This document shows positions 32,331 through 43,446 of a DNA stretch of 64,000 nt, piece after piece (within the stretch, counting starts at the first letter, position 1; the number at the start of each line of letters is the position of its first letter). The position numbers and the translations under genes were made by a program. Source of the DNA: Bursaphelenchus xylophilus (taxonomy: Eukaryota; Nematoda; Chromadorea; Rhabditida; Aphelenchoididae). The notes under the pieces were generated by a model, which saw only the letters and a list, made by a program, of their open reading frames with translations, was not told the DNA's origin and did no database searches. Location: contig CAJFCV020000003.1 of assembly GCA_904066235.2 (NCBI GenBank), forward strand, positions 12,666,645 to 12,730,644. Reading direction: 5' to 3'.

Positions 32331-35300
32331 TCAAAAATCTGACATCGACTTGGATAATGGGCTGTTTCCAAACAAATACCACCACGGGAACACATCAGTG
32401 ATCATTTCTCCAAACTCATTCTGATGGAAATGGACGTAGACGCTGTAGAACCTGATGAGTGCGGCAATGCTGCGGAATCTCGGAGCTCCACGGTGGTTGT
32501 AGTTGACGTAAAAGAAGTTATCTGTGCCAGAAGCGACTTGAACGACCGGGAAATGCCTGAAAATGACCAAAATTAGAGTCGGACACAGAACGCCAAAATT
32601 TCAAAATTTGGACGGGAAAATAAAAATTTTAAAAATATAAAATGTGACAGAATTACTGCTAAAATACTTTTACAAAATCGTTCTCCAAAAAAAAGCTTTG
32701 CCCCAGACTTTACTTCGTATTACCCATGGCAAACTGCACTTACCATGCAGATCCCGAGCTGTCCCGATAAACAATGTACAACGGCAGATATGGATCCAAA
32801 AACTCGAAGCAGGTGTATTCATCGATCATATAGTAGAATTTGAACGCAGTCAGACTGTCACACTTCTCTTCAGCTTCGTATTGTTCCATTGCGCCAAGGA
32901 AAAACTCGGGAAAAGCGATTTCGCCTTCCAAGTCAGGTGCCGGATTGGTCGGAACGTCGGGCATTGCCCTGAAAATCAGAGACTAAACCGTCAAATTTTA
33001 TAAAATGCCTTGTTAGCACGGTTTTGTAAAAGTTTGCACAGTGCATTGATCCGTTACGGCAGAGTGAAACAGTAAAAAACTCCCATTGCACTGTGCAAAC
33101 ACCAAAAAAAATCCGCACCGTGCAGAATTTTTTTTGCCTTCTGCGCTGAGCAGAAAGTCAAAAAAAAAACAGCAAAATCACAAATACTTACTCCCTTTCC
33201 TTCTTTTTGCTCGCCTTTTTGGGTTCGATCTGCACCGGTTCTACTGGAGTATCATTCATTTCATGGGTGGATTCTTTCTCTTTGCAGGTCCTGGTTGTCC
33301 TTTCGTCCCAAACTGCTTCTTCGTAAATTTCTGCCCTTGTCGCCGAAGATTTGGACTTCTTGCGACGATCAGCTGGAAAAACTCGCTTCAGGGAGTGAGC
33401 CGATTTCTTCGATTGACTTGTTTTGCTGGATGTGGTCCGCTTTTTTCTAAAAAATGGAAAAAATAGCAAAAATCAACGTTAAATTTGAAATCGATGCCTT
33501 GAGGCGGATTGAAGTTAGATCTGTAGATTCTTTTAAACAACTCCATTAGAAGCCTCAGTGTTTCAAAAAATCGGTATTATTTGAAAATATGCGCTATTTT
33601 TGGCACGAAGGACGGAAAGGTCCGCTAAATAAAGGAAAGAGGAGGGCGGGAAGGGGGGGGTCTCTATGTAAAAATTTTTAAAATAAATAAAATCTTTCAA
33701 AATCCATCTCTTACTTCTCCTTTATCTTTTTGCTCCTTCTTCTTTTTCTTTCCGCCTTCTGCTCTCTTTTCCCATCCGGACAAACCCGTCCATGCCGGCA
33801 ACAGATCAGCTCGGCTGGGTCGATAATGGTGCTGACTGAGCTTTGACTGGACAAATCCTTACTCTTCTTGGAACTTCTTGTTTTTTTGGTACTCTTCGAC
33901 GTCTTTTTGGAACCCTTTGTATCTTTCGGCCGCTGTCGGTCGCTCGCGTTTTCCTTCTTTGGCTTTTCATTCTTGACCTCCAGAAGCTTTGTTGGATCGC
34001 CTGTGGGCCATGAGTATCCATCCTTGGAGTTCTGATCATCTGCTTTTTCGGCTGAATTCTTGAGTTGCTTGTCGTCGGAAGAAACCCCAGCTTTCTCGAA
34101 AGACGGACGCTGCGAGGCGGAACGTTCTGCCTTTTCGTCAGGACGACGACCACTGCTTGCAGAACGTCTGATTTGGCTGCGCTTCTTCCTGGAGACATCT
34201 GGCTTCCCCTCAGAACGGCGAGTATTATACTTGTTGCGTCTGGCATTCGAATCGTCAAAAATTTTGGATCTTCCGCCGCATCGACCATCTTTCACTTCAA
34301 AAGCATCAGAGCTGCTGCTGCGATGTCTTCTATTGCCTCTGTTGCCGGTCGATCGGTACTTTTCCCGGTCGATTTTGTTTTTCGGTTTCTTTTTCTGCGC
34401 ACGGTGCGGTTCATTTTCGAACTTCTCAACCGACTTCTCACGCGAGGTCAAACTTTCGCTGATGATCTTTTGAACGGCCGTCTGTTCCGTCTTCTCCAAG
34501 CGCTTCTTCGTCTTTTCGCGAGCTTTTTGAGCCAATTTTTCGCTCTCATCCGCTGAATTTTTGTTCCTTCGTCGGATCGCCGTGGACGGGACTTTTTCGC
34601 TCGAACTTCCTCCAAAATAATACTCACGCTCCGGTTTGTCGGCAACACCATCATAACGTCCGGATTTATCATTGCTCGAGGAATCGACCGGTTTTTCATT
34701 TTTGGTCGATTTCCGATGTTTGGTCAACTTTTTGGCCTCTGCTAAAAATAACATACTTTTTAGACCGTTCCTTACCTTCCTTTTTCACCTTCTTCGTTTT
34801 GCCATCCTTTTTGGACTTTCTTGCACGTTTTGAATTTTCGACCGCTTCGAAATATTCGGTCGCTTTTCTCCGCTCTTTCGAACCAGTCCGCAAGTCATCG
34901 ATTGGACCATCGCTATTCTCATCATATTCCCGTTTCAACCTCTTTTTCGGTCTCTTGGACTTGCTCAATGCGCGGCTCGAAACAGCTCGGGCGCAGCTCG
35001 CCTCCGACAAATCCTCCTTTTTTCTGGGTAAATTCGAATCGCTGGCCATCTCCACATCCGTTTCTTTGTATCGACCATCCTTTCTCACTCCAGCCAGTCT
35101 GGCGCGCTCTTCGGCGAGACATTTCTGCTCTTTGACAACTCCATTTTTGGGTCGACGCTTCTCCAAAACCTTGCGGCGAAACTCCAGCTTCTCCGCTTCC
35201 AAAGCTGCGGTCTGCATAGCCAATTCATGCAGACGTTTGGCATCCTCGCTGCCTTCTTCCAGCTGGGTGATACATTTCTGCCAAAGTTCGTCACTAGACA

Positions 35301-37861
35301 AGGATCTGGGCCGGTTAGACTGGTCGCTGGACTTCTTTGACCTCTGCGACTTGCGACGGTGCTTCTCAGATTCGGATGAGCGCTTGTTGGGTGGGAGCAA
35401 GGAACTGGAACGGTTTCTGCGGTGGGCTAAAAGTAGAAATTTCAATAAGCGAAGGGAAGATATTGGCGGGGCTAAATTTAAATCAACTTGAAAGATGCTG
35501 CTCAACTGTTCTATAGGCCTCAAATTTTACAAAAACAAAAAGGATTTCCTTATTTACTTTTCTTTGACTTGGACAAGTCTTCCGCTTTACTGGATTGGTC
35601 GCTGGAGTGCTTCTTGGGACGAACTGAAAATAAAGGACAACTTTATTCGACAAAAAACAAGATTTGTCTCGTAATTTTTCCTCTTTTCTGGCTATTTTAG
35701 GCGGGCGCACACTTGCGGGCAACCACTTTGCGGGAAAATTCTTTGCGGGCAGCCGACATTTGCGGGCAACCGGCACTTGAGGATAACAAGGTGGAGGTGA
35801 AAAAAATACTGCTATATTGTGGAAGTTTTCGGACATTTGCGGGCAGCCGATACTTGTGGAATGCCGACATTTGGGGGCAAATCTGCGTGCTTGTTTTTTC
35901 CTGTTGCCCGCAAATGTCGGCAAATTTCCAAAACATCGAAGTAATATTTCCACCTCCACCCTGTTACCCGCAAGTGTCGGTTGCCCGCAAATGTCCCAGC
36001 TGCCCGCAAATGTGACCCCCCCCAAATTTTGCCCGCAAAGAATTTGCCCGAAAAGTGGTTGCCCGCAAGTGGCGCGACGCCCTATTTTACCCTAGCTAAA
36101 TGGTAAAAACCGAAGATACACCAAAAAATTTTGGTTGAGCCTGAACTCTACCCCTTTTCTGAACTTTACCCCAATCTGAACTCTACCCCTTTTTGAACAC
36201 TACCCCATTTTGAAAATTGAAAAAACGAGGTGTGACATCTTATACGATGAAAATTTTTTTCAAATTGAAAAAAATAAGATGTGACAACTTATACGATGAA
36301 AAATTTTTTCAAATTGAAAAGAATAAGGTGTGACATCTTATACGATGAAAATATTTTTCATCGTATTTTTCTCAATTTGAAAAAAAATTTTCGTCGTATA
36401 AGATGTCACACCTAATTTTTTAAGCTGTCACACCTTATTCTTTTCAATTTGAAAAAATTTTTCATCGTATAAGATGTCACACCTTATTCTTCTCAATTTG
36501 AAAAATTTTTTCATCGTATAAGATGTCACACTTCATTCTTTTCAATTTGAAAAAAATTTCCATCGTATAACATGTCACACCTCGTTTTTTCAATTTTCAA
36601 AATGGGGTAGTGTTCAAAAAAGGGGAGGGTTCATTCAAGGGGTAGAGTTGAAAAGGGGTAAAGTTCTGAAGGGGTAAAGTTCAAAAAGGGGTAGAGTTGA
36701 AAAAGGGGTAGAGTTCAGAAAAAGGGTAGAGTTCTGCCGCAACGAAAAATTTTATCGTTTCTCTCGAACGAAGAGGGAAAGAGGCGTCGCCCACATGGTG
36801 TAGTGGTTGTGCGCCTGACCTGACAGGCGCACCGTCAGGACACTGTGTGGTGTTCGATATCAACAAAAACCTTACATGGTTCTGTGGCTTCTCTGGGCTG
36901 GCCAGAAGTTCCAGTTTTGCCATGGAAATTTTCCAAAAAATGAGGAAAACACGACTTTTTTCCCTATTTGATGCATAAAAGTCCCTTTTCTTACCTTTAC
37001 ACGGAGTTGGATTGTACTTGGAATGGCTGGATTGGACGCTGGACTCCGATGTGGACCATGTGCGACCTAAAAACATGAAAAAATAAAGAAAATAGTAGAA
37101 CATACAAAAAACCTCGAAAGTTGATGACAAAAACTTACGTTTTCTTTGCTTACAATTGCTTTCACTTCCACGGGACATCGAGCTGGACCGGTTCTTGGGT
37201 GAGACTGAAATGGAAAATGTGAAAAATTGAACGAATTTTGAAGAAATTGATTCTATTTCAGAAATTACCAAAAATTTCGCCCTAGAAATCGGTCCTTCCG
37301 CAAGATTTCAAAAGCAAAATCTCAATACTTACCCTGCTTTGGACTAGAAAGAGGCTCCACATCATCGTACACATGAGTTTCGGAATCGGAGGATTTAGAG
37401 TAAGCTAAAACAATAAAAAATTAGGTCAGAAAAGAGTTTTTTACATGGAAAAAAGGTGGATAAGCTCCCGTCATCGCTGCTTGGTTGTTGTGAATCTCGC
37501 GAGGAGCGTTGGAAACGCGATGACCGATCTGAAACACGAAAAATAAATTTAGTTAATCCGGCCGAAAATTAAGAGTTTGCAATATTTTCCAGCATTTTCA
37601 GTTACCAAGAGCTCTGTTTCTTCAACGCGTGTTACCCAACAATATTTAAAACGCAATTTCCGTCGAATCCCTCAGAATTTTGCAGCCTAAGAAACCAAGT
37701 TTTGGATCTCTGACACGGAATGCCAAAAATAGCGGGAAAATCGGAACTCAATTTTTTTGGATAAAATCGCTAGAACATCCCTTGGGTAGACTTTGAAACT
37801 CACCAGCATTGTCTTCAGAATTTTTGGAGAGTTCACTTGCTGACTTTTTTCGGCGATTCAT
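32331..37861 (-). CDS. Lys/Arg/Ser-rich protein with C-terminal SH2-like domain
   Basis: Eleven exons: 37861-37804, 37528-37445, 37404-37333, 37204-37139, 37066-36995, 35623-35558, 35426-34776, 34741-33715, 33446-33192, 32968-32744 and 32556-32331. Every phase closes, giving 933 aa. The ATG opens MNRRKKSASEL. Exons 1-6 are short (58-84 nt) and encode related Ser/Lys segments with recurring KNRSS, KKHSS and RRNRSS. A long charged, disordered middle (about 140-800) follows, with SR/RS-like and Lys tracts suggesting a nuclear or RNA-processing role. The C-terminal 110 residues carry an IVYRDSSG segment in the place of the SH2 FLVR strand, then HFPVV and PRFRSIAALIRFYS, as in the end of SH2 domains. 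The canonical third strand is short, so phosphotyrosine binding is uncertain. It converges on the upstream secreted-protein gene with a 260-bp gap. Confidence 0.8.
35700..36081. mobile_element. Foldback MITE with 8-bp target duplication, first of two in one intron
   Basis: The ends mirror each other (ACTTGCGGGCAACCACTTT and complement) and the element is flanked by CTATTTTA at 35692-35699 and 36082-36089. The arms are built from repeats of TTGCGGGCAG or CCCGCAAATGTC, spaced 20-35 bp. An 8-bp duplication suggests hAT-type mobilisation. It lies in intron 5 of the SH2-like gene. Confidence 0.85.
36143..36735. repeat. Second foldback element in the same intron
   Basis: The left half carries GAACTCTACCCC blocks and then TGTGACATCTTATACGATG repeated; the right half is the reverse complement of both, ending GGGTAGAGTTC. 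The internal 55-60-bp unit is tandem on both sides, so the arms can pair in several registers. Target duplications are not clear. Confidence 0.8.
36788..36868 (+). other. tRNA-like sequence
   Basis: TGGTGTAGTGG (36797-36807) is a good A box/D-arm. It is followed by a perfect 7-bp hairpin, GCGCCTG/CAGGCGC (36811-36830), in the place of the anticodon arm, and a GTTCGAT T-loop-like word at 36852-36858. The central loop has 6 nt, not 7, and no clean acceptor stem is seen, so I treat it as a tRNA-derived relic rather than a working gene. Confidence 0.3.
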
Positions 37862-38083
37862 CTTGCAAATCCCAAATTTGGCTAGCCGAATTGCACACCG
37901 TTCTCAGCGATTGGATGGACAACCGTGCGCTGGAAACTCGGAGATCGAAAATGAAGAAAATGCAAGTGTTTCCCGAGGAACAAATTTGGGGAAATTTTGA
38001 GAAATCTCCAAGATTTTTGTAAAAAGGATTTACGAAATTCGAAAGTTAGGAAAAAACGCGCGACCTAGCTGGCCCTGAATTAC

Positions 38084-39162
38084 TACAGGGTGTTTCAAGA
38101 AATTTGGAACAAATGACTTGCTTATATCTTTTTGTTCTTTGCAGCTATCAACGAATTTCTTTTTGCTTCTAAAAATTGACAGCGTGCGTTTTTAGAATCT
38201 CAAAAAAAAAATTTTTTTTCGTCGGCGGAGGGCCCATTTCTCGGCGGAGAAAGTTAGCGCCTTTTTTAAAAATCACAGCGTATTACGCGACGGAAACGCC
38301 GTTGCAACGGCTGAAATCAAGTTTACGTTACACCTCCGTCGATTTTACGGTATGCATTTTTTTGTTTTCGATTTTACGCTCACCGCGGAGGCGCGGCGGA
38401 GACTTCAGATTTCGGTGGACGTTGTTTTGGGCCTTCGTCTGTTGCAATTCATGTTGGAAAAGAGGTTGGGGTGATTTTTTGTTGTCATCCGATGCACAGA
38501 TGGCAAAAATTTCGTGCTTTTTTTCCCCGGCGGAGGATTTGGCGGAGGCTTTATTAAAGGGTAAAAGCAGTCTTACGAGTCCGGGAAAAATCTCAGCTAC
38601 AAGAATCCATCAGGGCAGCATTGTCTTTCAAAGATTTTTGATTTTCTTGGTCCGGCGAACAAATCGGCGGAGTTTTGTTTTTACCCTTTGATAAAACCTC
38701 CGCCGACTCCTCCGCCGGCGATAAAAAGCACGAAATTTTTGCCATCTGTGCATCGGATGACAACAAAAAATCACCCAAACCTCCTTTTCCAACATGAATT
38801 GCAAAAACCAAAGGCCCAAAACAACGTCCACCGAAATCTGAGGTCTCCGCCGCGCATCCGCGGAAGTGCGTAAAATCGAAAACGCAAAAAAAGCATACCG
38901 TAAAATCGGTGGATGTATTACGTAAACTTGATTTCAGCCGTTGCAACGGCGTTTCCGCCACGTAATACGCTGTGATTTTTAAAAAAGGCCCTAACTTTCT
39001 CCGCCGAGAAATGGGCCCTCCGCCGACGAAAAAAAATTTTTTTTGAGATTCTAAAAACGCACGCTGTCAATGTTTAGAAACAAAAAGAAATTCGTTGATA
39101 GCTGCAAAGAACACAAAATTATAAGCAAATCATTTGTTCCAAATTTCTTGAAACACCCTGTA
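38084..39162. mobile_element. Kilobase palindrome with mariner-type ends
   Basis: TA then CAGGGTGTTTCAAGAAATTT at the left (38086) and the complement plus TA at the right (to 39162). The two halves are reverse complements over about 500 bp each, meeting near 38620. They differ by scattered substitutions, so they have diverged since the palindrome formed or were not copied together. Open frames on both strands mirror each other and are by-products. No transposase is present; movement would need one in trans. Confidence 0.87.
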
Positions 39163-39480
39163 TAATAGCTCTGTAGTTTTAAGGGTACCTACGAAGGCTG
39201 TGAAGACTCATTTAGTTCCATACGGAGGCTATAAGTTTAGTTCCGGGCATGTTTCATCGTATAAAGTGTAAAATCACAGGCTGCTTTTTGAAGGGTAAGG
39301 TGGTACGAAAAAAAGAAGCTACCTCATTAACTAAATCCACTGTCCGGGCATTGACAACGATGAATTGAGGACGCTAAAATTTGAGCTAATTCCGACCAGT
39401 TTCCGCAAAGTTATAAGTTGTGGCCAAAATAAGGAACTTTTACCAGGTTGTTTTTTCATCGTGGCTCTTCTGTTTCCTGA

Positions 39481-40097
39481 GTTCTTTCGGGTCGAAGTGG
39501 ATGGAAGTGTGGGGGTGAACGAAAGTCCTTGTTCGACGTGCTTAGTCAATTCTCCAAAAAGGATGTCAAAGATGTTTGTCCAGATGAGTACCGTAAGTCA
39601 ATACCTGTTAATTTTTGCATTGGGCGTAGAATTTTTTGGCATTCTATGATATACTTCAGAGCTAAAAACGCAAAAAATAAGACAAAACAAGAGAATATCA
39701 TTCAGATTATAGGATTCAATGGCCTCATTTTAAGTTTTTGTCTATAGTTTTTGGTCAAAATTATTATAATATATAATAATGCTTCATCCATGATGCTTTG
39801 AGCTTATCTAGCTTTCTAGTAAACTAACTACAATTTCGCACCGCAATTTTATAGTTATTTTTACAGACTCATCAAGCTATTTTAGACATGTTCAACAACT
39901 GTTGCAAGGCCCACGACCTTTGTTATGGCGAACAACTCGCCCAAATGTATTGCGATGAAATCTTCTGCGACTGTGTGAAACACTCCGAGGGATGTATGTC
40001 AGTCGCCTTTGCAATGTGCAAAGACGTAAAAGTCTTTGGATATGATGCCTACAAAAGAGCAGGAAAAGTCAAGGATTTATCGAAAAAGTTATTTTGA
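39481..40097 (+). pseudogene. PLA2-like secreted protein, copy A (5' end disrupted)
   Basis: Exon 1 (open from 39481 to 39592) carries WKCGG and ends CPDEY. Exon 2 (39886-40097) carries CCKAHDLCYG, the Cys-Cys-x2-His-Asp-x-Cys-Tyr signature of secretory phospholipase A2, then Cys-rich sequence and a basic tail ending KKLF. Splice phase is the same as in copies B and C. Upstream, a hydrophobic signal-like stretch lies in another frame, and a stop at 39478-39480 closes the coding frame, so a one-base frameshift or an unseen upstream exon must be assumed. The His-Asp dyad is kept; a typical glycine-rich calcium loop is not seen. AATAAA near 40139. Confidence 0.6.
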
Positions 40098-40314
40098 ATA
40101 ATGTGATATTATTTACACCACGTCCTGATGAAAATGTGAAAATAAAAATGTCATGAGATTAACTTAGACTTACTTATGTCCGTTATGCATTATTGGCAGG
40201 TATTTCTCGAAATTTTGAACGTCTTGTGGTCGATTCAGGGTTTATACCACAAATTACTCTAATTTTCTCTGCTGAATTCCATGGAAAAACGCTGTTTTGT
40301 CGCAAGTTCACGCC

Positions 40315-41124
40315 ATGGTCGGTCGTTTCTTGTTATTGGCTCTGCTGATTTCCTCCGTATTTGGAGGTAAATGGTACTGTGGCCCGCAGATTTTCGAGGC
40401 ATTGACCAGTGATTTCATAGAAGGCCGAATTTGGAACATGTGTCCAGAGCATTACAGTAAGTTTTTATTTCCTTGAAAATGAAAAGGCAATTCGAGCTGC
40501 GCCCAGGAAATAGAAGGAACGCAAGAATGACAATTGCGCGCCGTAAATAGAAGGCAGAGCCTGATCTATGCTTAACCTAGCCTCTATGCACTATCCTACG
40601 ATTAGGCTATAGGGGAAGTACCTCGTTGAATATCTCGGCTTCGCCTTCAAAGCGCAAGCTAAAGCTTTGAGGAATTGATACTTATTCTATGCCCGAAGTG
40701 TGTGTAAAATCGAAAGAAAACCTGAGCGTTGCACTTGGGATACTTCCCTTCTAAGTCTAAACAAAGCCGAGCCCAGCCTGCGCCTAACTTTTCATTGTAT
40801 AAAATGTCCCTTGCAGGTCGCGCATTTTATTTCCACAAGACTTCTGATTTTTTTGGAGTGATAGCCAATCTGCGGAACCTTTGCCAAATCGGGGTTTTTT
40901 CACTCTCAGTAAACGTGAATTTTTTTTCAGCCCTGATCAATGAGTGCTGTAGGATCCACGACATGTGTTACTCCGAAGGAAATGGTCATGCCCATTGCGA
41001 CCACACTTTCTTCAAATGTCTTAATATTGTCAAGCAAGATTGCCCCAGGACTTACGGATGGATCGAGCTTTCTGTCCGTCACCTCGGCGAGATCATTTAC
41101 ATTTTTACCAACATCTTTGGATAA
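40315..41124 (+). CDS. PLA2-like secreted protein, copy B (intact)
   Basis: Two exons, 40315-40456 and 40931-41124, give 111 aa. The signal peptide (RFLLLALLISSVFG) is followed by KWYCG, a spacer ending CPEHY, then CCRIHDMCY with the His-Asp pair of secretory phospholipases A2, and further Cys residues in pairs. The usual YGCxCGxGG calcium loop is absent or much altered, so catalysis is doubtful; in C. elegans similar short proteins are classed as PLA2-like. It is flanked by copies A and C in the same orientation, a tandem family. Poly(A) signal AATAAA near 41175. Confidence 0.8.
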
Positions 41125-41397
41125 TCGTGCGGAATTTTTTGTTTTTTGATTTATTATTATCGGATATAAGGACAATAAATGTGCGAATACCACAATTTCT
41201 TTTTTGAAAATTCAAAATCCCGGCAAGGTTTGCCTTGCGTTTTAATCCTCAATTTGTACTGCAAAGTTTTCAGAATATAGCGCTTCAAAGTCTTACATTA
41301 GTGATGCCTGAAAAGAAATATCAATAACAAAAATTCGAAATTCAGAAAAAACCAATTTCTTTGATTTTCTCATTCATTATCAAAATCCCCAATAGTT

Positions 41398-43273
41398 ATG
41401 GGAGGTTGGTTCTTGATCTTAGTCTTGGCATTTTCCATTCGAACCTCTCATCAATGGAACTGTGGATCAGCGTCGGCCGGATGGATTAACGAGGTTGGAT
41501 GGCATTACAGTCAAATTCGTATACGCTTGAGTTGCCCATGGGACTACTGCACCCATATTTATCTTCCTATTATTGACCACTCTCTTCTGCGTTAGAGCGC
41601 ATCATCTTGGGGTGGCCGTTTTTTTTTTGACCGCCACTGTAGGTGTCTAGAACTGCGTTTACCTCGTTGTAGTTAAATTCGTTTGGAAAAAGTTCCGCAT
41701 ATTGGCCACCGTCCAAAAAATCAAAAGCCAATGCGAGCTGCGCCAGAAAGAATGTAACCCTAAGCCAAAGCGCCAAACTAATCTTAGGATAAGCCCAAAT
41801 TAAGCTTAACGTAACCTGAGGCAAAGTTTAGCGGTGATGTAAGCCTGGGCTAAGCCTAAGATAAGCTTACCCCGGCCTAAACCAAGACAACTTTTCGTTG
41901 TATAAAATTTTCTCTGCAAAGCCCCGTAAAGTTTTGACTTTTTGCAATCTATAAAAGGCCTTTTTTAAGAATTTTTCAGTTGAACAAGTTCAATAAGTTC
42001 AATTTTACTTGATTTTATCTTCTTCGTCCACCATTCAATCCATATCTTTTAGCACATTCGAGTCAATCCGGTGTAAGCTACTTCCTGACGAAGATTTAAT
42101 CAAGCGGCGTGTCGTTACAAATAAAATCTTGGAGAAAATCTTTGGCTTTCCGTTTTTCGTGGCTAGCCGGTACTAGAGGTGGCAATCGGGCCGGGCCGGG
42201 CCGATTTTTGCGGCCTGGCCCGCGGGCCGAAGTGACCAGGCCGGCCCAGGGCTTTTTCAAATTTGCTCAGGCCCGCTAATACAAAAAAGTTGGATAAAAG
42301 TCTTTGCACTTCTACTGGAAGTTCTTATGCTTTCCAGAAGGTTTTTACGTATGTATGCGTGACATTAAAAAGTGTAGTCGGATGACTGGAACATCCGTAC
42401 AGGTAGCTAAAACTTAGCCAAAAAGTTGGATTGTGTTGAATTTTTTAATCCTATAGGAAGTTAGCTATATAAAAATATGGACGTTATAAGGCTACATGGT
42501 TAACCAAAAAATGTTTAAACACTTTCATTTACATCAAGGAATCAAAATTACAGTGAAATTTTTAAATTTATCATAAAAAAAATCGAAGATTTTTGCCCCA
42601 CCCTTGCATATTTGGGTAGGATTTTCTATATACATAATAAATAAGTTACATATACATACTATACATAATTTTAGAAGGTAGAAAAACAGCGTATAAGTCA
42701 AAAAAGGTTTAATCTAATTTCCATCAATTCTACAAAGCATTTGTGCTTTATTTTGCTGGTTTAGCATTAAAAAATTTTTATTTATCTACCTTCCGGGCCG
42801 GGCCGGGCCGAAACTGTCGGCCCGGCCCGCGGGCCGAAGCGGTCAGGCCGGCCCAGGGCTTTTTCAAATCTGCTCAGGCCCGGCCCGATTGCCACCTCTA
42901 GCCGGTACGGGGATTGCGCTGGAGTCACCTCACATTCTGTTTTTGCACCGCGCAGCTGAAAAGTTTCGAAATACTGCACTGACCAGTTAGTTGTAATTTG
43001 TGTAATTTTAATATATACGATTTATAAAGTTATCTGTCAATTTCAGATGTCATTGACGACTGTTGCCTCGAGCACGATAGATGTTATGACGCTCAGAGAG
43101 GCCGCTCAACTTGTGATGAAAACTTCTGCAAGTGTCCTGAAAGTCTCACGTTTATCTGTTGGCTAGAATCCGTGACCATGTGCAAGATTGTCGAAAATTT
43201 TGGTCAAGAAGCATACGACGCCGCTGCTGCACGAAAAAGAAGAAAATTTTTGATGAATAAGAAATTAGCATAA
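41398..43273 (+). CDS. PLA2-like secreted protein, copy C (odd donor site, split by a MITE)
   Basis: Exon 1 (41398-41548) encodes a signal peptide (WFLILVLAFSIRTS) and QWNCG. Exon 2 (43047-43273) encodes DDCCLEHDRCYD, the PLA2 signature, then CDENFCKC and a basic tail. Both parts keep the family phase (exon 1 ends after one base of a codon). At the homologous donor position the sequence is T|GCACCC, where A and B have GTAAGT. Either a weak GC donor is used or the gene is dead. The 1.5-kb intron holds a hAT-type MITE (42174-42900). If spliced, the product has about 125 aa. Confidence 0.55.
41570..41803 (-). CDS. Possible small secreted-protein exon, opposite strand
   Basis: The minus-strand frame reads as a hydrophobic stretch (VTFFLAQLALAF) followed by FDFLDGGQYAELFP, an Asn-rich part and a stop at 41570. 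It looks more protein-like than chance frames nearby. It lacks an ATG, so it would be a 3' exon or a gene fragment. A GT lies after NYNEV. It overlaps the intron of PLA2 copy C. I do not recognise it; it may be a chance frame. Confidence 0.2.
   Translation of the reverse strand, partial: LIWAYPKISLALWLRVTFFLAQLALAFDFLDGGQYAELFPNEFNYNEVNAVLDTYSGGQKKNGHPKMMRSNAEESGQ
42174..42900. mobile_element. hAT-type MITE with GGGCCGGGCC-rich ends
   Basis: The inverted ends start TAGAGGTGGCAATCGGGCC and mirror each other. The subterminal 110 bp on each side are strongly GC-rich (CCGGGCCGGG, GCCCGCGGGCC). The middle is ordinary AT-rich DNA without a transposase. Flanks GCCGGTAC at 42166-42173 and 42901-42908 give a perfect 8-bp target duplication. 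The TAGAGGTGG end is hAT-like. Confidence 0.92.
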
Positions 43274-43446
43274 TGATGTATATATGTACATGTTTGACGT
43301 AATTTTTTTGATAAAATTTCGAATTCGAAATTTTTTTATAATTTGAAAAATATGGAAAACAATTTATTGCATGTTTGTGTTAATAATTTATTTATTTACA
43401 TTGTGATTGCGTAACAATTATTATCCAAAAAATACATTTACACTGC

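Noticed and set aside
33711..35523. Plus-strand frames of up to 230 residues opposite the SH2-like gene
   Set aside because: They are antisense shadows of the Lys/Ser-rich exons, whose codon bias keeps the other strand open.
38176..38961. Mirrored open frames on both strands (171 and 122 residues)
   Set aside because: They are reverse-complement halves of a palindromic element, with no protein features.
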